36,783 bases of DNA from Mucilaginibacter sp. (GTDB lineage: Bacteria > Bacteroidota > Bacteroidia > Sphingobacteriales > Sphingobacteriaceae), in assembly GCA_028288085.1 (NCBI GenBank), contig JAQBOK010000097.1:1-36783 (forward strand). Reading direction: 5' to 3'. Under the pieces are notes generated by a model. It was not told the origin of the DNA and ran no database searches. It saw only the letters and a program-made list of their open reading frames with translations. Positions 28,968 to 36,783 of the stretch are shown here, in pieces (positions within the stretch are counted from its first letter, which is position 1; each line of letters begins with the position of its first letter). Made by a program: the position numbers and the translations under genes.

Positions 28968-30753
28968 TGATGATATTTTTTGCATTTTCAAATACTTGCT
29001 GTTGCGATATGGCTGATACCGGCGCGAACCTTGCCATTTCACAACTATCTAATGTATCATTCAGTTGCTGGATAACGGGATCTCCAACAGACCTCGCCTT
29101 TAGGCTGTCTGCAATATTTTCTTTATTAAGATCCGCAAAAGGAATGTCCAGTTTGTCGCTCAAATAACCATATAAACCTTTGGCGATCGCGTCGAAAAAA
29201 GCCACTTTATTACCTGCGGCGAGTTCTTTATTAGCAGCAGCCAAATGCTTGGCAGCAATTTTGCCGGCTTTCCGGCTTTTTACTAAAACCAGGTCGCTGT
29301 TATACCGTGTTTTCCATCTGCGGTAAAAGAAGGCAGCTACAAATGATAAAGGCCCCAACAGCATTAGCATATAGTAGAGGGCAGAATTGTAAAATTCCCC
29401 GCTACCCTTATATAAATCAGCGGGTGATGTTTTTATATAGCGGATATCATTACCCAGCATTTTTATATCCTGCTGGTCGGCAGAATTGAAAACGGGAACA
29501 TTTACCTGCATGTCGCCTTTATTTACTTTAATATTAAAAGCATTTGCAGGCAGTGTTATGTATCTTTTTGCAGCAGGATCAAAGTAAGTAAATTTGGCGG
29601 GGTCAAGCTTATAATTACCCTGGTGACGAGGGATCAGCAGGTAGCTAAACAGCCGGCTACCTGAAATGCCATTTGAATCAACTGTAATACGATCCGTGGT
29701 CTTAGGGTCGTATTTTTCAAAATCAACCGGAGGGGTAATCTTTGGTGCGTTTATCAAATTGAGGTTGCCTGAACCTTTAACTTCAAAAGTATAATTAATA
29801 GTTTCGTTAGCTTTTAACTCTTTTTTGTCTACATCTGTATAAACAGAGAAAGAGCCAACCGCGCCGCTAAAATCAGCTGGTTTACCTGCAAGCGGCAGAG
29901 GAGCGGCATGGATGATAACAGGCAAGCTTTTTACCTGGTACTTAACATCCTGAAAATTGCCATAAGGATTGACCAAAAATTTCCTTGCCGGCAGTTGCAT
30001 TCGTACCACAAATGTCATTGCCAAAGGATCGATCGTAAGATCTCCCGAATGTTGAGGGAAAAGAATAGTTTGTTTAATAGTGGCTACAGTATATCTTGCC
30101 CCATTGTAGGTTTCGGTGGTCCAAGCCGCGTTTGGATTTTTGCTGACAACATCCTGGCTCCAAAAACCATTAAGATCGGGCGCCTTATCCAGCTGATTGG
30201 CTATAAGATCTACACGGGTATATAATTTATAGCGCACCGTGATCTGCTCACCGGTGTAAACCCGGGTTTTACTAACATTAGCTTTAATAAATAATGATTT
30301 GGACAAATCCTTTGTATTTACTGAAGTATTATCATCAGGGGGCGCCGCGGCCTGCTGCTGCGGCTTTTGCTGGGGAGGAGCTTGTCCCTGTACCTTTATT
30401 TTTATTGAATTTGATGTTAAGGTGTGCCCGTTAACTACTATTGCCGCAGCCGTAATGGTAAATGTGCCCTCTTTTGTTGCAGACAGGATATAGCCGTAGC
30501 TTGTACTAATAGAGGAACTCCCGTTTATGATAGTGGCGCTTGTAGACTCATTTGGGCCTGCTAATATCTGAAACGCGCTAAAATCAGGCGGCGTAAACCG
30601 GTTTCCAACACCGTTTAATGTGAAATCTATCTCAAATTGTTCGCCCACCCCTACCTGGTTCTTACTTACCGAAGCGACGAGTTTAATATCGCTGGCAAAC
30701 AGGAGCGTTGTCCATAACAGTAAAAATGATAATATATAAAGTCTTTTTTTCAT
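28945..30753 (-). CDS. batD: BatD (oxygen tolerance/aerotolerance protein)
   Basis: 602 aa; signal peptide, VSKNQVGVGEQFEIDFTLNG...FTPPDFSAFQILAGPNESTS, characteristic of BatD; operon position. Confidence 0.92.
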   Translation of the reverse strand: MKKRLYILSFLLLWTTLLFASDIKLVASVSKNQVGVGEQFEIDFTLNGVGNRFTPPDFSAFQILAGPNESTSATIINGSSSISTSYGYILSATKEGTFTITAAAIVVNGHTLTSNSIKIKVQGQAPPQQKPQQQAAAPPDDNTSVNTKDLSKSLFIKANVSKTRVYTGEQITVRYKLYTRVDLIANQLDKAPDLNGFWSQDVVSKNPNAAWTTETYNGARYTVATIKQTILFPQHSGDLTIDPLAMTFVVRMQLPARKFLVNPYGNFQDVKYQVKSLPVIIHAAPLPLAGKPADFSGAVGSFSVYTDVDKKELKANETINYTFEVKGSGNLNLINAPKITPPVDFEKYDPKTTDRITVDSNGISGSRLFSYLLIPRHQGNYKLDPAKFTYFDPAAKRYITLPANAFNIKVNKGDMQVNVPVFNSADQQDIKMLGNDIRYIKTSPADLYKGSGEFYNSALYYMLMLLGPLSFVAAFFYRRWKTRYNSDLVLVKSRKAGKIAAKHLAAANKELAAGNKVAFFDAIAKGLYGYLSDKLDIPFADLNKENIADSLKARSVGDPVIQQLNDTLDSCEMARFAPVSAISQQQVFENAKNIINEIEDKL

Positions 30754-30766
30754 TTAAATAATAAGG

Positions 30767-31540
30767 TTACCAGTCTTTATTGATATGTACTTTCTCGCCT
30801 TGTAGTTTTCTATTTTTTAATTTATCCTGGGTATTTTTTTCCTGGTCATTCAATGCGTCAAGCATCCGTTGTGCATCATCTTTTGATACTTTATTAGGTG
30901 GTTGCTGCTGGCTTTGCTGATTCTTTTTATCCTGATCGCTCTTATCCTTATCCTGGTTATTTTTATCCTGATCGCTCTTATTCTTATCCTGATTGTTCTT
31001 ATTCTGATTGTTTTTATCCTTATCCTGGCCCTGCTTATTTTTGTCCTGGTTCTGCTTATTTTTATTCTGGTCGTTTTTATTTTTATTCTGATTGTCCTTG
31101 TTTTGCGGTTTTTGCTTTTTCAGCATTTCCTGTGCATAGGCCAGGTTATATCGTGTTTCATCGTCTTGTGGGTTATTTAGCAAGGCCTTTTTATAAGCAT
31201 CGATACTTTCATCATATTTTTTGTTGGTCAATAGGGAATTACCCAAATTATGATAAGCCCCGGCTTTTACCAATGGATTGGTTGATGATGAAGCAATGGT
31301 TTCAAAGTTCTTCTGAGCACTATCAAACTTTTTTTCTTTATATAAGGCGTCTCCCAGGTTAAAATTACTTTCCACCTTTTGATCTTTTTTAGCTGCAGCC
31401 TTTCGGTAAGCCGCCTCTGCTTCTGTATATTTTTTTTGATGATACAGCTTATTTCCCTGGTGAATATAACTCTTTGCATCCTGCGCAAAAAGCACCGGGG
31501 AATTTAATACCATCAACAGGATTATAATTAATTGCTTCAT
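30767..31540 (-). CDS. batC: BatC: TPR protein with low-complexity N/K/D/Q tail
   Basis: TPR repeats (GNKLYHQKKYTEAEAAYRKAA, NLGNSLLTNKKYDESIDAYKKALLNNPQDDETRYNLAYA) then a QNKDNQNKNK... segment. Confidence 0.9.
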   Translation of the reverse strand: MKQLIIILLMVLNSPVLFAQDAKSYIHQGNKLYHQKKYTEAEAAYRKAAAKKDQKVESNFNLGDALYKEKKFDSAQKNFETIASSSTNPLVKAGAYHNLGNSLLTNKKYDESIDAYKKALLNNPQDDETRYNLAYAQEMLKKQKPQNKDNQNKNKNDQNKNKQNQDKNKQGQDKDKNNQNKNNQDKNKSDQDKNNQDKDKSDQDKKNQQSQQQPPNKVSKDDAQRMLDALNDQEKNTQDKLKNRKLQGEKVHINKDW

Positions 31541-32577
31541 GGTGTTTTTACTTCAAACAATTTCAACCTGCTTAACCTTTGACTTTTACGGCCGGAGATA
31601 AAAAACTCTGCAACCAGCAACAGGAAGGCTATTGCCAAAAAAAACTGGAAACGGTCTTCAAACTCCTTAAACTGTTTACTGGTATAAGTTTTTTGCTTCA
31701 TTTTATTAACCTGGTCCATCACTATACCCATGCCGCTATTAGCATTGGTGGCCCTTATGTAAACTCCGTGTCCCGCTGTGGCAATTTCTTTACACATATT
31801 TTCATCCAGCTTGCTGATAACATTATGCCCCACGCTATCGGTATGAAAGCCTGCTGGTTTGCCATTTTCATATATAGGCACAGGGGCGCCCTGCGGAGAG
31901 CCAAATCCGATAACATGTATCATTACATTCTTGTCATGTGCACTTTCTGCCGCCTTAACCGCGTCATCCTCATGATTTTCGCCATCCGTCATCAGTATCA
32001 TAACCTTACTGGTGCCATCATTAAAATCAAACGATTTCATGCCCATATCAATGGCGGAGCCTATAGCAGTGCCCTGAACAGGCACTATACCTGTATTGAT
32101 AGTGTTCAGAAATAATTTGGCAGCGGAATAATCAGTAGTTGCAGGCAATTGTACATAAGCTTTACCAGCAAAAACAATGATACCGATGCGATTGTCCTGT
32201 AAATTAGAGATCAATTGATCTATGGCAAGCTTAGCATTTTCCAAACGGTTAGGGGCAAAATCCTGTGAAAGCATACTGTTGGATACATCAAGCAAGATCA
32301 TCAGATCAGCACCCCTGCTTTTGGTATCCTCTGTTTTAGTGCCTATTTGCGGATCAGCCAAACCAATAATAAGGCAAGCATAGGCAGTTATAAAAAAGAT
32401 GAATTTCACCACCGGCCTTGAAAAGGATACTTCGGGTATGATGCGCCGGATAACTTCCTTATCGCCAAAAGCAGCAAGAGCCTTTCTTTTCCACCTTCTC
32501 ACCATCAAAAATAAAATGATAAGCAGCGGAACAAACGCCAGGCCCCATAAAAACTCTGTATGTGCAAAACGTAACAT
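31537..32577 (-). CDS. batB: BatB: von Willebrand factor A domain membrane protein
   Basis: MIDAS motif LMILLDVSNSMLSQDFAPNRLENAK; ILMTDGENHEDDA; flanking TM helices. Confidence 0.93.
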   Translation of the reverse strand: MLRFAHTEFLWGLAFVPLLIILFLMVRRWKRKALAAFGDKEVIRRIIPEVSFSRPVVKFIFFITAYACLIIGLADPQIGTKTEDTKSRGADLMILLDVSNSMLSQDFAPNRLENAKLAIDQLISNLQDNRIGIIVFAGKAYVQLPATTDYSAAKLFLNTINTGIVPVQGTAIGSAIDMGMKSFDFNDGTSKVMILMTDGENHEDDAVKAAESAHDKNVMIHVIGFGSPQGAPVPIYENGKPAGFHTDSVGHNVISKLDENMCKEIATAGHGVYIRATNANSGMGIVMDQVNKMKQKTYTSKQFKEFEDRFQFFLAIAFLLLVAEFFISGRKSQRLSRLKLFEVKTP

Positions 32578-33584
32578 TAGGTTAAAGCTCCTTTAAAAAT
32601 TGTGTTATTCAATAAAATCTCCAGCGATAAAATAGCCAGGGCAATAACGGCAAATGGTAAATAATGTTCTGTTCTTTTATGATACTGTGTAACCGCTATT
32701 TTAACTTTTTCAAGTTTATCTATCTGCTGGTATATTTCTGACAGCTCAATATTGTTCCTGGCCCTGAAATATTTACCGCCTGTTATACTGGCTATTTTTC
32801 CAAGTGTTCCCTCGTCTATCTCAACAGGTATCATCTGGTAGTGTGTATTACCGAACTGATCTTTGAAAGGATAAGGAGCCGAGCCATTAGTTCCCACACC
32901 AACGGTATAAACCCTTACACCAAATTGTTTTGCTATCTCAGCAGCAGTTATCGGCGGGATGGAGCCCATATTATTCACCCCATCGGTCAATAAAATAATA
33001 ACCTTGCTTTTTGCTTCGCTGTCTTTTAGTCTGCTCACCGCAGTGGCCAATCCCATTCCTATGGCTGTTCCGTCATCAATCATCCCGTTCTTAATATCAT
33101 GGAATAAATTGATCAGCACATCATGATCGATAGTTAATGGGCACTGGGTAAAACTTTCACCGCTAAAAACCACTAAACCAATACGGTCTCCCGGGCGGTT
33201 CTTAATAAAATTAACCGCAATATTTTTGCCAGCCTCAAGCCGGTTCGGCTTAAAATCTTCTGATAACATACTGCCCGAAATATCAGTAGCTATCATTATA
33301 TCAATACCTTCAGTCGTTTCGTTCTGCCAGCTTAAGGCAGATTGCGGCCTTGCCAGTGCGGCCACCAAAGCAATAAATGCAAGTGACCTTAGCACAATAC
33401 CATAATGCCGCCAAATTCGCATGGGGCTTTTCAGCGCGGATGCAAAACCTTTTGTGGATGACATGCCCAATACGCCCTGCAATTGCTGGTTACGCCAATA
33501 ATAATAAGCTATCATTAGCGGGATAACAAGCAGCAGCCAGAAAAATCCAGGCTGGGCAAATTCTATTCCTTTAAACCAGTTCAT
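32577..33584 (-). CDS. batA: BatA: von Willebrand factor A domain membrane protein
   Basis: IDIMIATDISGSMLSEDFKPNRLEAGK; VIILLTDGVNNMG; TM helices. Confidence 0.94.
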   Translation of the reverse strand: MNWFKGIEFAQPGFFWLLLVIPLMIAYYYWRNQQLQGVLGMSSTKGFASALKSPMRIWRHYGIVLRSLAFIALVAALARPQSALSWQNETTEGIDIMIATDISGSMLSEDFKPNRLEAGKNIAVNFIKNRPGDRIGLVVFSGESFTQCPLTIDHDVLINLFHDIKNGMIDDGTAIGMGLATAVSRLKDSEAKSKVIILLTDGVNNMGSIPPITAAEIAKQFGVRVYTVGVGTNGSAPYPFKDQFGNTHYQMIPVEIDEGTLGKIASITGGKYFRARNNIELSEIYQQIDKLEKVKIAVTQYHKRTEHYLPFAVIALAILSLEILLNNTIFKGALT

Positions 33585-34564
33585 TCGGGCAACTCCTCTT
33601 TATGGCCAACGGGTTGCAGTTCTTCCTTTGTTTGCCTGATAAAATTAATTGCATCTTCCATAATTTGCTCGTTTTCAGCAGGCGATGGTTTTTCCCTTGC
33701 GAATTTCACCAGATCGGCAAGCGTTAATAGTTGCTTCAGGCTGTTTCTTCCACTGGCAGGCATATCCTTGTTTTTCAATCCCTCAAATATCTCTCCCGTT
33801 GTTTGCTCATGCGTTTTTATGCGATATCTCATCTCCAGGTACTCCCGCAGTATATCAGTAAGTTCAATATAATATGGCTTTATCTCGTTTTGCTGCCATA
33901 GCTTTTTATTCCGTAACTCGTAAAGCTTGTTTAGGGCAATGGTATCCGCAGGCAAAGCAGGGGCAGCTTTTTCAATAATCACTTCTTTTGGCCTGTTTTT
34001 CAGGTAATAAATGATTGCGATTACCAATAAGATAGATACTAAAATTATCGTCACCAAAATCCAATGATCTTTTAACCAATCCCAAAAAGTATAGGATACT
34101 ACAAACGGTTGTTTAATGTCATAGAATGCTTTAGTAGTATCAACCAGAACTGGTTTGACCTGCAGCGATACCGCACCCGTTTTAAAAACGTCTGCTTTGG
34201 TATGGAAGTCGAGCTCAGGGATCACATAAACCCCTGTATCAAAAGAAGTAATAGTATAACTATGCGTTATGGTTTCGGTAGCAGGATCATTCTTGTCAAA
34301 TGCTGTATCCGGCTTAGGGCCGTTCACAATCTTAATTTTGCCAATGCTGTCCTTTAATTGAGGAAAGGAAATAATACTTTTAGCCGGGATATGCGCAGTA
34401 ACATGCAGCACGGTTTGACCGCCGATAGGTATAGAGACCTTATCAAGCTTTGATCCCACCTGTACATTTTGCGCCCCGGCTCTGTAATAAAAGCAGACCA
34501 AAAACAGGATCAGCATCAAAATACCCCTGTAGTTGCCGGGATGAAAATTTCGTTTACTGCTCAC
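33581..34564 (-). CDS. Bat-operon membrane protein (DUF4381-like/BatD-related), 327 aa
   Basis: Signal peptide, extracytoplasmic beta-rich domain, single TM, cytoplasmic helical domain; conserved position between DUF58 and BatA. Confidence 0.75.
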   Translation of the reverse strand: MSSKRNFHPGNYRGILMLILFLVCFYYRAGAQNVQVGSKLDKVSIPIGGQTVLHVTAHIPAKSIISFPQLKDSIGKIKIVNGPKPDTAFDKNDPATETITHSYTITSFDTGVYVIPELDFHTKADVFKTGAVSLQVKPVLVDTTKAFYDIKQPFVVSYTFWDWLKDHWILVTIILVSILLVIAIIYYLKNRPKEVIIEKAAPALPADTIALNKLYELRNKKLWQQNEIKPYYIELTDILREYLEMRYRIKTHEQTTGEIFEGLKNKDMPASGRNSLKQLLTLADLVKFAREKPSPAENEQIMEDAINFIRQTKEELQPVGHKEELPE

Positions 34565-35442
34565 TTCCTGCTACCCCGTTTTTTAAATAATGTCATCAAT
34601 GGTTTAATATAAGTTTCATGCGTGCCGATGCTGGTAAAATCCACTCCCGATCTTTTGAAGGTATCGCTTAGCATTCCATTTCTGTTAAGCGCTGCTGTTT
34701 TATAGGCATTTCGCATTTCACTGCTGCCGGTATTTATCCATTGCATTTCGCCGGTCTCCTCATCGCGCGCAGGGATAAGGCCAAGGTTTGGAAACTCTTC
34801 TTCATGCCTGTCATAAAGCCTTAAGGCTATAACATCATGCTTTTTATTGGCCATTTTTAATTCGGACTCAAATCCCGGACTCATAAAATCGGAAATGATA
34901 AAAGCCGTACATTTTTTCTTGATGGCGCCTGTAAAATACCTTAATGCTTCGGCTACGTTTGTTCTTTTATTCTCAGGCTTAAAGTCTATCAGCTCGCGGA
35001 TGATCATTAAAATATGGCTCCGGCCTTTTTTTGGCGGGATAAACTTTTCTATCTTGTCGCTAAAAAACAGCACACCTACCTTATCATTATTCTGGATAGC
35101 CGAAAAGGCCAATACCGCGCACAGTTCTGTGGCAAGATCCAGCTTTTGCCAGTTAACAGTGCCAAAATTTCCTGATCCGCTTACATCCATTAGCAGCATT
35201 ACGGTAAGTTCTCTTTCCTCATCAAAAACCTTCACATAAGGGTGATTAAAACGGGCTGTAACATTCCAGTCTATCGTTCTTATCTCATCACCCACCTGGT
35301 ATTCACGCACCTCGCTGAAGGCCATGCCCCGCCCCTTGAACGCAGAATGGTATTCGCCCGAGAATACGTGGTTACTTAAGCCCCGCGTCCTGATCTCGAT
35401 CTTTCTTACCTTTTTAAGCAGTTCTTTAGTATCCTTTGCCAT
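34561..35442 (-). CDS. DUF58 domain (VWA-like) protein
   Basis: GEYHSAFKGRGMAFSEVREYQVGDEIRTIDWNVTARFNHPYVKVFDEERELTVMLLMDVSGSG motif. Confidence 0.95.
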   Translation of the reverse strand: MAKDTKELLKKVRKIEIRTRGLSNHVFSGEYHSAFKGRGMAFSEVREYQVGDEIRTIDWNVTARFNHPYVKVFDEERELTVMLLMDVSGSGNFGTVNWQKLDLATELCAVLAFSAIQNNDKVGVLFFSDKIEKFIPPKKGRSHILMIIRELIDFKPENKRTNVAEALRYFTGAIKKKCTAFIISDFMSPGFESELKMANKKHDVIALRLYDRHEEEFPNLGLIPARDEETGEMQWINTGSSEMRNAYKTAALNRNGMLSDTFKRSGVDFTSIGTHETYIKPLMTLFKKRGSRK

Positions 35443-35444
35443 AC

Positions 35445-36467
35445 CTAAGGTACTTCTACGGCATTTAATATGCCGGTAATAATAGTTTCAGTGGTCACAT
35501 TTTCGGCTTCCGCTTCATAGGTTAGCCCTATACGGTGCCTCAGCACGTCATGGCAGATAGCCCTTACATCTTCCGGAATGACATAGCCCCTGCGTTTAAG
35601 AAAAGCATGCGCTTTTGAAGCCAGTGCCAGGTTAATACTCGCCCGTGGCGAAGCACCATAACTGATGAGGTTCTTATAATGAGGCAGTTTATGCTGCTCA
35701 GGAAAACGGGTGGCGAAAACGATATCAATAATGTATTGCTCTATCTTTTCATCCATATATACCTCGCGCACAACCTTGCGTGCCTTAACTATATCATCGG
35801 GCTTTATAATGGCCGTGGGTTTTAGCATTCCACCCGGTGAAATATTTGCCCGTATAATTTTTTTCTCATCCTCTTTATTGGGATAACCGATAACCACTTT
35901 CAGCATAAAACGGTCAACCTGCGCTTCAGGCAATGGGTATGTTCCTTCCTGCTCTATGGGGTTCTGCGTTGCCAGAACCAAAAACGGATTTGGCAGCGGG
36001 AAAGTATTGTCGCCAATTGTTACCTGTCTTTCCTGCATGGCTTCCAGCAAGGCGCTCTGCACTTTCGCAGGTGCACGGTTGATCTCATCTGCCAGGATAA
36101 AATTGGAAAATATTGGTCCTTTCCTAACGATGAATTCTTCCTTTTTCTGATTATAGATCATTGTTCCGACTAAATCGGCCGGCAGAAGATCTGGCGTAAA
36201 TTGGATACGGCTAAAATCAACCTGTATTGCCTTAGAAAGCGTATTAATAGCCAAGGTTTTAGCAAGTCCGGGTACGCCTTCCAACAGGATATGGCCATCG
36301 GCCAGCAGGCCTATCAACAGGCGGTCGATCATATATTTCTGGCCAACTATCACCTTATCCATCTCTAATCTTAAAAGATCAACAAAAGCGCTTTCACGTT
36401 TTATCATTTCATTAATAGCACTGATGTCGGTTGCCGGGAGCGTTGTATCGTTCTTTAATTCTTCCAT
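35445..36467 (-). CDS. moxR: MoxR family AAA+ ATPase
   Basis: Walker A-like LLEGVPGLAKT; Walker B FILADEINRAPAKVQSALLEAMQERQVTIG; LATQNPIEQEGTYPLPEAQVDRFML. Confidence 0.96.
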   Translation of the reverse strand: MEELKNDTTLPATDISAINEMIKRESAFVDLLRLEMDKVIVGQKYMIDRLLIGLLADGHILLEGVPGLAKTLAINTLSKAIQVDFSRIQFTPDLLPADLVGTMIYNQKKEEFIVRKGPIFSNFILADEINRAPAKVQSALLEAMQERQVTIGDNTFPLPNPFLVLATQNPIEQEGTYPLPEAQVDRFMLKVVIGYPNKEDEKKIIRANISPGGMLKPTAIIKPDDIVKARKVVREVYMDEKIEQYIIDIVFATRFPEQHKLPHYKNLISYGASPRASINLALASKAHAFLKRRGYVIPEDVRAICHDVLRHRIGLTYEAEAENVTTETIITGILNAVEVP

Positions 36468-36783
36468 TAAATGTTCATTAACTTTTGACAGACAAACTTA
36501 AACAGTGAATCATCTTATTTGCTTAAAAAAACCTGGATATAATTGTTAAATTGTGTTAAATTTTTGTTACAAATCAGGGCTACAAGATAAACTACCACCA
36601 GCACATTACATGCCAAAAGAAAAATAAAAAAACACAAAATGCTGAAAGTCAATAATTTATGCAGCACTAATACTAGTTGGCTTTGCCTGTAGCTCTGCCC
36701 CCAATGTCTCAGCCGTACATTATTCAAGTAACCCCGTAAAACCCAGATCTCCGAATCGCAAGTTTCTCCGTGAAAAACCGATA

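Noticed and set aside
30898-31362. + strand ORFs of 154 and 92 aa (for example LLALLILFILIALILILVIFILIAL...), apparently very hydrophobic
   Set aside because: Antisense shadow of the low-complexity N/K/D/Q segment of batC; hydrophobicity follows from reverse complementing Asn/Lys/Asp/Gln codons.
31537-33584. Two adjacent VWA proteins considered as a possible defence or chaperone-ATPase (MoxR-VWA) system
   Set aside because: Gene content and order match the established BatA/BatB aerotolerance operon; nothing defence-specific nearby.
1-36783. CRISPR arrays, rRNA genes, transposases or phage genes
   Set aside because: No regularly spaced repeats, rRNA signatures, or transposase/integrase/phage structural motifs were seen on reading either strand.

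Overview
This looks like a chromosomal window from a Sphingobacteriaceae-type Bacteroidetes (Mucilaginibacter/Pedobacter-like). That placement is inferred from SusC/SusD, Bat operon and promoter style; no database search was run. From left to right: two tandem MacB/FtsX-type ABC permeases (the first cut by the window edge); an amidohydrolase plus M1 aminopeptidase pair; a small exported protein; a CdaA-type diadenylate cyclase; a truncated hemoglobin, TerC and polyprenyl synthase cluster; a short secreted-protein gene split by an in-frame TAA; tRNA-Ser(GGA); a patchy accessory segment (NTF2-like proteins, AraC regulator, truncated Crp/Fnr gene, degenerate direct repeats, orphan palindrome/terminator); a compact glycan-utilisation locus (LacI, ROK kinase, FucP-like MFS, GH130, SusC, SusD, LamG lipoprotein); and a complete Bat operon (MoxR, DUF58, 327-aa protein, BatA-E). 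The strongest non-listed signals are: (1) a duplicated 33-bp promoter/operator module with one mismatch, in which the palindrome AAAACCGGTTTT sits inside the -33/-7 spacer of a Bacteroidetes-type promoter, upstream of both ROK-MFS and GH130-SusCD, with an extra inverted operator at GH130; (2) a 107-codon ORF interrupted only by TAA at codon 36; (3) a gene graveyard next to tRNA-Ser holding a truncated Crp/Fnr N-terminus, a 36-bp palindrome and two copies of a degenerate ~73-bp repeat. I found no convincing wholly new system.
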